This document shows positions 51,037 through 60,044 of a DNA stretch of 64,000 nucleotides, piece by piece. The notes below the pieces were generated by a model. That model was given only the letters and a program-made list of their open reading frames with translations. It was not told the origin of the DNA and made no database searches. The position numbers and the translations under genes are program-made. Source of the stretch: Candidatus Woesearchaeota archaeon (GTDB taxonomy: Archaea > Nanobdellota > Nanobdellia > Woesearchaeales > JABMPP01); contig JAGVYD010000013.1 in the NCBI GenBank assembly GCA_018303405.1, positions 22,400 through 86,399 of the forward strand. The letters are read 5' to 3'. Each line of letters begins with the position of its first letter. Positions within the stretch are counted from its first letter, which is position 1.

Positions 51037-52989
51037 ATGGAACAGATAAACCTCACACTGCCGGATGGCAAAATACTGCAGGTGGGCAAGGGAATTGCTG
51101 CGCTGGAGGCTGTGCAGAAAATTGGCCCCAAGCTTGCAAAGGATGCTATCGCAGTCAAAGTGAACGGGACCAACAAGGACCTTTCATCAGCACTTGACAG
51201 CGATGCTGCTTTTGAAGTCATAACCTTTGCAACAAAGGAAGGCAAGGATATTTTCTGGCATTCAACTGCGCACGTAATGGCAGAGGCCATCATGTCGCTT
51301 TTCCCTGGCACGCTGCCCACTATAGGCCCGCCCATTGATTTTGGGTTTTACTATGATTTTGACAAGAAACAGCCTTTTGCCCAGGCAGACCTGGAAAAAA
51401 TCGAGAAAAAAATGCAGGAAATCATTGCCAGGGACATCCCTTTTGTCAGGAAGGAATATGCACCAGACGAGGCAAAAAAACTGTTCACAACAGAGAAATA
51501 CCACAACAAGTACAAGGTGCAGCTCATTGATGAGAAAAGCGAAGGGGCTGAAGGAAGCAAGGTTAGCGTATATTACCAGGGAGAATGGTATGATTTGTGC
51601 AGGGGCCCGCATGTGCCATCCACTGGCAGGCTAAAGGCATGCAAGCTTATGAAGATATCAGGCGCCTACTGGAAAGCAGACATCAAGAATGCCCAATTGC
51701 AGCGTGTTTATGGCGTTTCATTCCCTGAAAAGAAACTCCTCGATGATTACCTCAAGATGCTTGAGGAAGCGGAAAAAAGGGACCACAAGAAAATTGGCCG
51801 TGAAATGGAGCTTTTCATGCAGTCCGAGCTTGTCGGCAAAGGCCTTCCAATCTGGCTGCCAAAGGGCCAGGTCATCAAGGCAGAGATTGAAAACTATGCC
51901 AATCTCATTGAGAGGAAAGCAGGCTATTTACGGGTCGCCACTCCTCACCTTGCCAAGAAGGAACTTTACCTCATGTCAGGGCATCTCCCATATTATGCGC
52001 ACAGCATGTACCCGGAGATGAAACTGGATGACGGAAGCTATTATCTCAAGGCAATGAATTGCCCGCACCATCACCTCATTTTCAAGCATAAGACAAGAAG
52101 CTACCGCGACCTTCCGCTTCGCCTGGCAGAATATGGGACATGCTACAGGAATGAGCTGTCAGGCACGCTTGCCGGCCTTCTCAGGGTCAGGATGCTGTCG
52201 ATGAATGATGCGCACATTTATTGCACAAAGGACCAGATAGAGGAGGAATTTGAAAAAGTGCTCAAAATGGTCGTTGACTACTACAATGTCTTCGGGCTCA
52301 AGGATTTTTATTTCAGGCTGTCGCTTCACGACCCGAGCAACAAGGGCAAATACATCGACGAGCCGGACAACTGGGCCTTTGCCGAGTCTGTGCTGAAGAA
52401 TGTTCTTAGGCGCGCCAATGTAAAGTTTGAGGAAGCAAAAGACGAGGCTGCATTCTATGGCCCTAAGGTTGACGTCCAGTACAGGGCAGTTACAGGCAGG
52501 GAAGAAACCATGTCAACTATCCAGCTTGATTTTGCGGCTAAGACAAAGTTCCAGCTCAGCTATGCCGACAAGGACGGGACTGACAATGGCGAAGTCTATG
52601 TCATCCACCGCGCGCCGCTGTCAACCCACGAGAGGCTCATGGCTTTCCTGATAGAGCATTTTGCCGGCAAATTCCCGCTGTGGCTGAGCCCGGCCCAGGT
52701 AAGGATTCTCACAATTGCAGACAGGTTCAATGAATTTGCCGCTAAGGTAAAAGGCATGTATGAGGATGCAGGGATCAGGGTTGAGACAGATTTCAAGTCT
52801 GAGACAATTTCCTACAAGGTCCGCATGGCCCAGCTTGACCATGTCAATTACATCCTTGTAGTTGGCGACCGGGAAGTCAGGGACGGGACAGTGAATGTCA
52901 GGACACGGGATAACAAGATTGTAGGGCCGGTCAAGGCTGAAGATTTTCTCCAGCAGCTAATGGCAGAGATAAAGGAAAAAAGGCTTTAG
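51037..52989 (+). CDS. thrS: threonyl-tRNA synthetase, bacterial type
   Basis: 650 residues. Domain order: TGS (1-63), N2 editing domain with HSTAH near residues 75-79 and the editing Cys in CRGPH near 188, class II catalytic core, and anticodon-binding domain (about 550-645). Zinc ligands are Cys of NCPHHH, His of NDAHIYC and His of VIHRAP. Most archaeal ThrRS use an unrelated DTD-like editing domain, so this is the bacterial/eukaryotic form, probably acquired by transfer. Motif 2 reads RVRMLSMNDAHIYC, diverged from the usual RGFTQDDAHIF form. Archaea using this type are known. Confidence 0.95.
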   Translation: MEQINLTLPDGKILQVGKGIAALEAVQKIGPKLAKDAIAVKVNGTNKDLSSALDSDAAFEVITFATKEGKDIFWHSTAHVMAEAIMSLFPGTLPTIGPPIDFGFYYDFDKKQPFAQADLEKIEKKMQEIIARDIPFVRKEYAPDEAKKLFTTEKYHNKYKVQLIDEKSEGAEGSKVSVYYQGEWYDLCRGPHVPSTGRLKACKLMKISGAYWKADIKNAQLQRVYGVSFPEKKLLDDYLKMLEEAEKRDHKKIGREMELFMQSELVGKGLPIWLPKGQVIKAEIENYANLIERKAGYLRVATPHLAKKELYLMSGHLPYYAHSMYPEMKLDDGSYYLKAMNCPHHHLIFKHKTRSYRDLPLRLAEYGTCYRNELSGTLAGLLRVRMLSMNDAHIYCTKDQIEEEFEKVLKMVVDYYNVFGLKDFYFRLSLHDPSNKGKYIDEPDNWAFAESVLKNVLRRANVKFEEAKDEAAFYGPKVDVQYRAVTGREETMSTIQLDFAAKTKFQLSYADKDGTDNGEVYVIHRAPLSTHERLMAFLIEHFAGKFPLWLSPAQVRILTIADRFNEFAAKVKGMYEDAGIRVETDFKSETISYKVRMAQLDHVNYILVVGDREVRDGTVNVRTRDNKIVGPVKAEDFLQQLMAEIKEKRL

Positions 52990-53075
52990 GAACTGCGGGC
53001 TGGCTAATTATCAATTTTGCCACAATCCGGTCAAAACCCCTCAAATTTATAAACCATTGATTTTTTTAGCACCCT

Positions 53076-54434
53076 ATGGTCTTGGACAAGCTTGGCGATT
53101 CTCTGAAGAACACTCTGCAAAAAATAGCGAAAGCTGTTTTTGTCGATGATAAGCTGATAAATGAGCTGGTCAAGGATATCCAAAGGGCCCTTTTGCAGTC
53201 CGATGTAAATGTCAAACTTGTTTTTGACCTTACAAAGAAAATCAAGGACCGCGCCAAAGAGGAAAAGGATGTCAGGGGCCTCACAAAAAAAGAGCAGCTG
53301 ATCAATATAGTCTATGAGGAGCTGGTTGCATTTCTCGGCGGCGAAGGCCACAAGATTGACGTCAATAAAAAGCCGTTCAAGGTAATGCTTGTTGGCCTGT
53401 TTGGCAATGGAAAAACAACGACAGCAGGCAAGCTGGCAAAATTCTTCATGAAGCGCGGGTTCAAGGTCGCACTGCTCGGCCTGGACGTTCACAGGCCTGC
53501 AGCCATGGACCAGCTTGAGCAGGTTGGAAAATTTGTCAATGCAGCAGTCTTCACCAAGAAGGGCGAGAAGAATGCCCTGAACATCTGGAAAGAATATGAA
53601 AGGGAATTAAGCAAATTTGATGTTGTGCTGGTCGATACAGCTGGAAGGGATGCCCTTTCCAATGACCTTATTGAGGAATTGAACAGGCTGAACAAGGCTA
53701 TTGCGCCGGACGAGAGGCTTTTGATTATTGGCGCTGATGTTGGCCAGGCGGCTGAAAAACAGGCGCAGGGATTCCATGATGCATGCGGTGTTACGGGTGT
53801 CATCATCACAAAGCTGGACGGCACTGCAAAAGGCGGGGGCGCCTTAATTGCATGCGCAGTCACCAAGGCTCCTGTGAAATTTGTCGGTGTTGGTGAAAAA
53901 GCAGACGACCTGGAAGAATTCAAGCCAAAAGGGTTTGTCTCCAGGATGCTTGGCATGGGCGATTTGGAAGCCCTGCTTGAAAAAACAAAAGAGGCCTACA
54001 CAGAAGAGGAAGCACAGGACCTCGGGAAGAAATTCCTTAAGGGTGAATTCAATCTCATTGACTTGTATGAGCAGATGGAGGCAATGTCCAAAATGGGAAG
54101 CCTTTCCAAGCTCATGGAAATGATACCTGGAATGAGCCAGCTGCAGCTGCCAAAAGATATGCTGCAGGTACAGGAAGGCAAGCTGAAAAAATGGAGATTC
54201 ATAATGGATTCGATGTCAAAGGGAGAGCTTGAGGACCCTGAAATAGTCAGCGCATCCAGGATTGACAGGATTGCAAAAGGGGCTGGCATGTCAGCTGGCG
54301 AGGTAAGGGAGCTCCTGAAACAATACAGGCAAAGCAAAAAAATGGTGAAAATGTTCAAGGGCGCCCAAAACCCGCGGCAAATGGAAAAAATGATGAAGTC
54401 TATGCAGGGCCAGGGCAAATTCAAGTTTAAATAA
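53076..54434 (+). CDS. srp54: signal recognition particle protein SRP54
   Basis: 452 residues; the GTPase that brings ribosomes making membrane or exported proteins to the membrane. N domain 1-100, G domain with P-loop GLFGNGKTTT near 106-115 (usual form G-x-Q-G-S-G-K), DTAGRD, TKLDGTAKGGG, and M domain from about 310 with Met-rich helices (MIPGMSQLQL, then RIAKGAGMSAGEVRELLKQY). AAATTTATAAACC lies about 27 nt before the ATG (leaderless). The SRP RNA gene is not recognisable nearby. The many giant exported proteins in the window would be clients of this or the Sec route. Confidence 0.97.
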   Translation: MVLDKLGDSLKNTLQKIAKAVFVDDKLINELVKDIQRALLQSDVNVKLVFDLTKKIKDRAKEEKDVRGLTKKEQLINIVYEELVAFLGGEGHKIDVNKKPFKVMLVGLFGNGKTTTAGKLAKFFMKRGFKVALLGLDVHRPAAMDQLEQVGKFVNAAVFTKKGEKNALNIWKEYERELSKFDVVLVDTAGRDALSNDLIEELNRLNKAIAPDERLLIIGADVGQAAEKQAQGFHDACGVTGVIITKLDGTAKGGGALIACAVTKAPVKFVGVGEKADDLEEFKPKGFVSRMLGMGDLEALLEKTKEAYTEEEAQDLGKKFLKGEFNLIDLYEQMEAMSKMGSLSKLMEMIPGMSQLQLPKDMLQVQEGKLKKWRFIMDSMSKGELEDPEIVSASRIDRIAKGAGMSAGEVRELLKQYRQSKKMVKMFKGAQNPRQMEKMMKSMQGQGKFKFK

Positions 54435-54833
54435 AGCAACATTATTCCACATATAATCTAATAGGATAATCTAAGCAGGCCATATTACCCTATTATAATG
54501 ATTTATGTAATCCAAAATTCTGGTGACTTAACAATCCTTTATAAATGAAATCAGGAAATACCCTGAAAAATAAGGCTTTGTATATATAACTACATACTTA
54601 TATTGGCTAAGCTTTTTATAATCAAAGGTCCTAATTACCGCAGCAACAACGTGGACTGTTATAAGCATAAGCGAAAATTATAAGCGAAAACAGGGGTTAA
54701 AAACCATATTCGACAGCCACATTGAGTTCTGACGCAGAAACTTCGAACCAATGATACTGCCGGATATAGCTCACTCACAGGTTGCTTAATTATTGTTAAG
54801 ACATTGTTAAGAGTTAGGGGAGGAAATTTTTAA
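54435..54833 (+). other. 399-bp AT-rich gap, probable promoter and long leader of the HD gene
   Basis: No coding frame or tRNA is visible. At least three TATA-like sites occur (near 54537, 54585 and 54612). ATAAGCGAAAA appears twice near 54665-54690, and ATTGTTAAGA twice near 54790-54810. GGGGAGGAAAT sits just before the ATG at 54834, so the message has a leader of up to about 195 nt. Element copies A to G do not occur here. I saw no SRP RNA, C/D-box or riboswitch signature. Confidence 0.4.
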
Positions 54834-55628
54834 ATGATTGATTTGGTTCCTAAAAGAGGAGGCGAGAAGCCAAAATTGGCAGGCCTGGTCAACAGCGCGC
54901 TCGGAAGATTTGGAATTGTCCTTCCATTCCTCGCGTTCAGGCACGGCGAATCTGATTCTAATCATATGATATATCCAGTAAGGTTTACGAGCCTTGATGA
55001 TGCTGTCAGCAATAGCCCGGCAATTGCCAATGCATATGAAACATCCAAAGTAGCACACAAGAATGACTTGCGCGAGAACGGCGAGCCTTATTTCAGCCAT
55101 CCAAGGGGAGTTGCTGAATATGTCATTGGGCACCTTGAAAGAATCCCGGCCGAGGACCAGGAAATGCAGGTTGTCCTGGCGCTTTTGCATGATGTTTCCG
55201 AGGACCATCCTGATGCTTATCCCATTTCCAGGATAAGGCAAATTTTTGACGATACATATGGCATTCCTGTGTCAGAAAAATTGCGCTTCCTTGACAAGAA
55301 CCATGTCTCAGAAAGAGATTCGATTCATGTGGCCGAGCAGGACAAGCTGGTGGGCCTGGTAAAATCAGGAGATAAGTACCATAACTTGAAAACACTGCAC
55401 GGCAAGAAGGATCCGGTTAAGCGGCAGGAAATAATCAGGGGTGTCCCGTCCTATATCAGGATGGCCGAGGCGCATGGATGGCATGATATCTCCAGCGATC
55501 TCGCGTTCTTGGCTTTGCTCTACCGTGCCGAGCATGAGAACACTCTCCCTCGCCTGGGCGACATCCCCAAGGCAAGGCCTGCATTCGTGAATCCAGGCTA
55601 CAATGCGCCAGGATTTAATGCTCCCTAA
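54834..55628 (+). CDS. SpoT/MESH1-like HD-domain hydrolase
   Basis: 264 residues. The HD-domain residues follow the RelA/SpoT hydrolase pattern: NGEPYFSHP with His89, LLHD with His119-Asp120, E123-D124, and SGDKYHNLKTL with Asp180 and His183. There is no synthetase or TGS domain, so it would be a small alarmone hydrolase, or an enzyme acting on another pyrophosphorylated nucleotide. Such genes are uncommon in archaea. The N-terminal 60 residues are extra relative to MESH1. The start has the strong ribosome binding site GGGGAGGAAAT. Confidence 0.82.
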   Translation: MIDLVPKRGGEKPKLAGLVNSALGRFGIVLPFLAFRHGESDSNHMIYPVRFTSLDDAVSNSPAIANAYETSKVAHKNDLRENGEPYFSHPRGVAEYVIGHLERIPAEDQEMQVVLALLHDVSEDHPDAYPISRIRQIFDDTYGIPVSEKLRFLDKNHVSERDSIHVAEQDKLVGLVKSGDKYHNLKTLHGKKDPVKRQEIIRGVPSYIRMAEAHGWHDISSDLAFLALLYRAEHENTLPRLGDIPKARPAFVNPGYNAPGFNAP

Positions 55629-55783
55629 TTTTTTTATTCTGACGGGCCAACAGGGGTTGGCACGCGAATATGGCAAAAAGCTCCCACGATAAAACAATAA
55701 TCCGGAGTTTTCAAATTGTCACTATTCTAAAGTAGATAATAAATCCAAAGCTTTATAAATAACGAATAATTTCATATGCTAAA

Positions 55784-56590
55784 ATGACAGTCCAACGTGA
55801 TTTTATCAACAAGCTGAAGCAATTTGGACTTAACAGCTACGAAGTGAAGATTTGGGTTGCATTGCTGGGTAGAGGCATCTCAACAGCAGGAGAGCTTTCT
55901 GATATCTCAAATGTCCCAAGAAGCAGAAGCTATGACGTTCTCGAATCACTTGAAAAGAAGGGATTTGTCATCATGAAACTGGGCAAGCCCATCAAGTACA
56001 TCGCCGTCAATCCTGCAGATGTGATTGAAAGGGTCAAGAAGAGAATCAAGGAAGAGGCGGATGAAGGGGTCAAGTACATGGAAAAGCTTCAGGGCAGTGA
56101 CATACTGAAGGAGCTGGATCTGCTGCACAAGCAGGGCGCAGACCTGATCGAGCCAACTGACCTCTCTGGCAGCCTAAGGGGAAGGGACAATGTTTACAAT
56201 CAAATGGAATCAATGATCAAGGCAGCTGAGAAAAGCATAATCATCATGACAACAAGCGAGGGCCTTGCAAGAAAATATGACGCTTTCAGGGGCCACCTCG
56301 AAAAGGCAGCCAAAAGGGGAGTGGACATCAAGATAGCTGCACAGATAACTCCTGAGGTTGAGCAGTATGCAAGGGAACTCAGCAAATTCTCCAAGATTAA
56401 GCACGTTGACAAAATCAATGCAAGATTCTGCCTGGTTGATGGCGAACAGCTTGCATTCACACTTGCGCAGGGCAACATTGACCCTTCTTATGATTCAGGT
56501 GTCTGGGTAAATACCAATTTCTTTGCCAAGGCAATGGAAGGAATGTTCAACGAAGTATGGGCAGGCCAGAAAGTCAGGGCAATGCACTAA
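55784..56590 (+). CDS. TrmB-family transcriptional regulator
   Basis: 268 residues. Residues 1-80 are the TrmB winged helix (FGLNSYEVKIWVALLGRG, then VPRSRSYDVLESLEKKGFV). A short coiled linker leads to a C-terminal PLD-like domain (residues about 130-265; SIIIMTTSEG, RFCLVDGEQLAFT). TrmB proteins sense sugars or other ligands, but the sensor motif of sugar-binding members is not clear here. GCTTTATAAATAAC lies about 30 nt before the ATG. It is not in an operon with transport genes. Confidence 0.88.
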   Translation: MTVQRDFINKLKQFGLNSYEVKIWVALLGRGISTAGELSDISNVPRSRSYDVLESLEKKGFVIMKLGKPIKYIAVNPADVIERVKKRIKEEADEGVKYMEKLQGSDILKELDLLHKQGADLIEPTDLSGSLRGRDNVYNQMESMIKAAEKSIIIMTTSEGLARKYDAFRGHLEKAAKRGVDIKIAAQITPEVEQYARELSKFSKIKHVDKINARFCLVDGEQLAFTLAQGNIDPSYDSGVWVNTNFFAKAMEGMFNEVWAGQKVRAMH

Positions 56591-56638
56591 GCCTAATCGG
56601 CAAGTTTTCTTTTTTGTCTTTTGGCATGTGATTTCTGC

Positions 56639-56803
56639 AGCTTTGCCCCGAAAGCTCGCATTTCGGCTCGGTTTGGGCATCTGCTCAGCCTTGCAGCTTC
56701 CCGCGAATTGCATTTTTCTCCTCTGCAACCCAGAAAAATGCCTAACCCCTCCTGGAATGGGCTTCGCAAACTTGATGCCCAAACTAACTTTTCGGGCAAA
56801 GCA
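56639..56803 (-). mobile_element. structured repeat element, copy F (165 bp)
   Basis: Opposite orientation to copies A-E. Outer stem 56640-56653 with 56790-56802 (13 bp, one bulged C), second stem GTTTGGGCATC/GATGCCCAAAC (56671-56681 with 56774-56784, 11 bp), GA-flanked hairpin near 56654-56669, and apical hairpin GCATTTTTCT/AGAAAAATGC (56710-56719 with 56732-56741) with GGTTGCAGAGG in the loop (minus strand). The perfect 9-bp direct repeat GATTTCTGC flanks it at 56630-56638 and 56804-56812. It fills the gap between the TrmB gene and the pilus operon. Confidence 0.9.
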
Positions 56804-56889
56804 GATTTCTGCGAAAATTATTTATATTCGTTTTAAGGTATTAAACAAAATCTGTTAGATAATGGAATACACGGGGCAAACAAACCACT

Positions 56890-58041
56890 ATGGCAATGGA
56901 CGAGTTTCTTATCGAGACAGGAGTAGACAGGCTTGTCAAGCTAATCCGCGACACAAAGAAAATATCCCTTGGCGAAGCAGCCAAACGGCTTGGCGTTACA
57001 AGGCCAATTGTCAGCGAATGGGCTGGATTTCTCGAGGAAGAAGGGCTTCTCAGGATCAACTACATTTTCACAACACCTTACCTTGAACTGCGCCAGGTTA
57101 CTGATGCAGCGATACAGAAGAAAGAGGCAGAGCTTGCCAAAAAAAGGCAGGAAATGGAAGCCAAGATCCAAAGTGCTGTCAAAAATATTGATGCGCACAC
57201 AGAGGGAATATCCAAGGCAAGGCAGGGCCTGGAGTCGTTCAACGCTGAAGTGGCTACAGAGCTTACAGCAGCAAAGGTAATACTTGATGAGCTTAGGGAG
57301 TACCAATCCCAGCTGGAAAAGGCCAATCTAAATGCCAAGGAGCACGGGAAGGAATACCTGAATTCACTCGGGGACATGAAAAGCCAGCTTGAAGGCGAGA
57401 CTGAAAAATACTCCGGCGTGCTGGCAGGGCTGGCAAAGGACAAGGAATTGCTGAAGTCCGAAAAAGAGCTGGCAGACCAGATAAAGTCCGAAGAATCCGA
57501 CTTGATGGGCAGGCTTGGCCAAATCCAGAAAAGGCTCGGCGCAATAACAAAAAAGCCTGGCCAGATTAAGGATGAGATTACAGCGCGGGAATTGGAGGAA
57601 CTGAAAACACTGGCAGACAAGATTGCAACAGAGATCAAGGAGCGAAATGACAGGCTCCAGCAAGTGCTCGGCGAAGTCAGGAAATACGAAGTGCAAATGC
57701 GCAACAGCGAGAAAAAAATAAAACAGTTTATCCAGAAATCAAAGTCCGGGTCCTCCAAGGATGCCAGGAAAAAAAAGGACGCTGTGCGCCTGAAGCTGGC
57801 AATGTCAAGCAGGAAAAAGGCGGAGGCGCTAATCAAAAAAGCCGAGAGCGACATATCCAAGATCAGCACCGAGATGGAAACACTTTTGAAAAAAGCCTCA
57901 GCATTGAAGGAAGTCAGCGGCTCCAAGTCAGCGAAAGCCCATCTCAAGGACCTGCTCGCAATGCGCGGGGACGTTGCAAGAAAATTGAAGTCATTTATCC
58001 GTGAGGCGCAAATGCTTGGCGAGGCAGTCCACAAATTGTGA
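56890..58041 (+). CDS. winged-helix coiled-coil protein of the pilus operon
   Basis: 383 residues. Residues 5-60 form a winged helix (ISLGEAAKRLGVTRPIVSEW, then EEEGLLRINYIF). The remaining 320 are almost entirely coiled coil with many Lys, Glu and Gln. A TATTTATATTC element lies near 56818-56828; the leader to the ATG at 56890 is about 40 nt. It precedes the pilus ATPase by 185 bp, where CAATCAGC recurs three times near 58072-58105 and a second promoter (AAATTTAAATGCG) is likely. It could link pilus gene control to assembly. The role is inferred from position. Confidence 0.7.
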   Translation: MAMDEFLIETGVDRLVKLIRDTKKISLGEAAKRLGVTRPIVSEWAGFLEEEGLLRINYIFTTPYLELRQVTDAAIQKKEAELAKKRQEMEAKIQSAVKNIDAHTEGISKARQGLESFNAEVATELTAAKVILDELREYQSQLEKANLNAKEHGKEYLNSLGDMKSQLEGETEKYSGVLAGLAKDKELLKSEKELADQIKSEESDLMGRLGQIQKRLGAITKKPGQIKDEITARELEELKTLADKIATEIKERNDRLQQVLGEVRKYEVQMRNSEKKIKQFIQKSKSGSSKDARKKKDAVRLKLAMSSRKKAEALIKKAESDISKISTEMETLLKKASALKEVSGSKSAKAHLKDLLAMRGDVARKLKSFIREAQMLGEAVHKL

Positions 58042-58226
58042 ATTCCCAATCCACACGCAGTTCCATTCCAGTCAATCAGCTCAGGCAATCAGCCCAGCCA
58101 ATCAGCAGCGAAATTTAAATGCGCGTGCAAGGGTCAGCGTGCAAACCATTTTCGCGTGTCAAATTCAAAGCGGAGAAGCTCCAAAATAATGTCACGGGGC
58201 GGAACAGTAAAAAGAGGTGAAAAGCG

Positions 58227-60044
58227 GTGAGCGTATTTAATAAGCTTAAGTCCACATTTTCCAGGAAAAAAGCTGCATCGGGCCAGGCGCCATCTTCGGC
58301 TCCGCAAAAAGCACAGCCGCTGCCGCTGGTGCCGCCAAAGCAGGCCATTGGCCAGCAGGCTTCCAAGCCAGCTTTGCAATCTCCTTCCCAAGTCTCTTCT
58401 AAAACAGGAATGCCGCAAGCGGGCCATGCCACTCCCATTCATGCTGAAGCCCCTGGCAAATCCAAGCAGGCGTCTCAACCCGCTATCTCCCCAAAAAAAA
58501 TGCAGGCTGTCAGCATGGAAATAGCGCCGCCCCAGGTGCCGCCTGCAAAAATTGAAAAGGTAAAATTGCTTGACGAATACATCTATAGGTCCAAAAATAT
58601 CCCCATCACAATCAGGATATTCACCCAAAAGGGCTGGTTTGTCCCCCTATACGAAGTCTACATCTCCAGCATTACGCCGGCAACAGAGTTTGTGCTCGAA
58701 AAAATAAGGCAGGAGGTAATCAAGAATGTCAGCCTTGGCATAATTGACATTGTAGGGTCCAAGGAAACCGATGTCCTTGAAAGGAAATTTGAGGCAGCAG
58801 TCTCTGTCCTGCTCGACAAGTACTTCCCCGGCCTGCAGCAGGATGTCCGCGCATTTTTCATAACCTACCTGATCCAGAGAAGCCTTGGTCTGGGCAACAT
58901 AGATATCCTGATGGCTGACGTGAACATAGAGGAAATTGCCATCAACACTTCTGATGAGCCTGTCTGGATTTACCACAAGAGGCATGGCTGGCTCAGGACA
59001 AACATCAAGGTCAAGGCTGAAGAGCAGACCAAGCATTACGCTACAATCATGGCCAGGCTGGTCGGGAGGCAGATCTCAGTTCTTGAGCCATTGCTGGATG
59101 CGCACCTCGCTGATGGCAACAGGGTAAATGCAACGCTTATGCCTATCTCCACCCGGGGCAACACGATTACGCTCAGGATGTTCTCCAAGGACCCGTGGAC
59201 AATCACAAAATTCATCAAATCCAACACAATTTCCATGGAAGGGGCCGCATTGGTGTGGCTGGCGGTGCAATACGAAATCTCTGCACTGATTGCAGGGGGA
59301 ACAGCGTCAGGAAAAACTTCCATGCTGAATGTCCTCGCAAATTTCTTCCCGCCCAACCAGCGGATTATCTCAATCGAGGACACAAGGGAAATCCAGCTTC
59401 CAAAATACCTCCACTGGGTGCCAATGTCAACAAGGCTGCCCAATGCAGAAGGAAAAGGCGGCCTGACCATGCTTGACCTCCTGGTGAACAGCCTGAGGAT
59501 GAGGCCAGACAGGATTGTGGTCGGCGAAGTCAGGCGAAAGAGGGAAGCAGAGGTCCTTTTCGAGGCAATCCACACAGGCCATTCTGTTTACGCAACCTTC
59601 CACGCCAACAATGCCAAGGAAGCGGTCACCAGGCTGCTGAATCCACCTATCGAGGTTCCAAAGACAATGCTTCCGGCAATTTCAATGATAGTCGCGCAAT
59701 TCAGGAACAGGAGAACCGGCCTGAGAAGGACATTCCAGATTGCTGAAATCAATCCCAATGCCGACGCTGAGATTCTGTTCCAGTTTGACGCCAAGCATGA
59801 TGTGCTGCGCAAGGTAAAGGCATCCAGGACACTGATGGACAACCTGCAGCTTTATACTGGCTATTCCACACAGGAAATTCAAAAGCTCCTGCAGGAAAAA
59901 GTTAAAGTCCTGAAATACCTCATGAATTTCAACCTGATGAGCGTGGACGAAGTAGGGGATGCCATGGCTGAATACTACACTAACCATGATGAGTTCATGC
60001 GAAGCGTGACCACACACAAGCCCCACGGTGATAAGCATCGCTAG
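58227..60044 (+). CDS. type IV pilus/archaellum-like assembly ATPase (TadA/GspE family)
   Basis: 605 residues starting with GTG, with AAGAGGTG 8-12 nt upstream. Residues 10-95 are a Pro/Ala/Gln-rich linker region. The ATPase core has Walker A GGTASGKT at 357-364, Asp box near EDTREIQL, Walker B-like DRIVVGEVR near 430-438 and a His box ATFHANN. It is a cytoplasmic hexameric motor that powers pilus or archaellum assembly. It is followed, with a 17-bp overlap, by two TadC membrane proteins and then a prepilin. Confidence 0.93.
   Translation: MSVFNKLKSTFSRKKAASGQAPSSAPQKAQPLPLVPPKQAIGQQASKPALQSPSQVSSKTGMPQAGHATPIHAEAPGKSKQASQPAISPKKMQAVSMEIAPPQVPPAKIEKVKLLDEYIYRSKNIPITIRIFTQKGWFVPLYEVYISSITPATEFVLEKIRQEVIKNVSLGIIDIVGSKETDVLERKFEAAVSVLLDKYFPGLQQDVRAFFITYLIQRSLGLGNIDILMADVNIEEIAINTSDEPVWIYHKRHGWLRTNIKVKAEEQTKHYATIMARLVGRQISVLEPLLDAHLADGNRVNATLMPISTRGNTITLRMFSKDPWTITKFIKSNTISMEGAALVWLAVQYEISALIAGGTASGKTSMLNVLANFFPPNQRIISIEDTREIQLPKYLHWVPMSTRLPNAEGKGGLTMLDLLVNSLRMRPDRIVVGEVRRKREAEVLFEAIHTGHSVYATFHANNAKEAVTRLLNPPIEVPKTMLPAISMIVAQFRNRRTGLRRTFQIAEINPNADAEILFQFDAKHDVLRKVKASRTLMDNLQLYTGYSTQEIQKLLQEKVKVLKYLMNFNLMSVDEVGDAMAEYYTNHDEFMRSVTTHKPHGDKHR

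Noticed and set aside
54435..54833. SRP RNA or tRNA beside srp54
   Set aside because: No helix 8 signature, GNAR-type loop, T-loop or acceptor pairing could be found; the region is AT-rich with several TATA-like sites.
57078..58088. 336-residue frame antisense to the coiled-coil gene
   Set aside because: It is Ser/Phe-rich, the mirror of a Lys/Glu coiled-coil coding sequence, and has no promoter or ribosome binding site.
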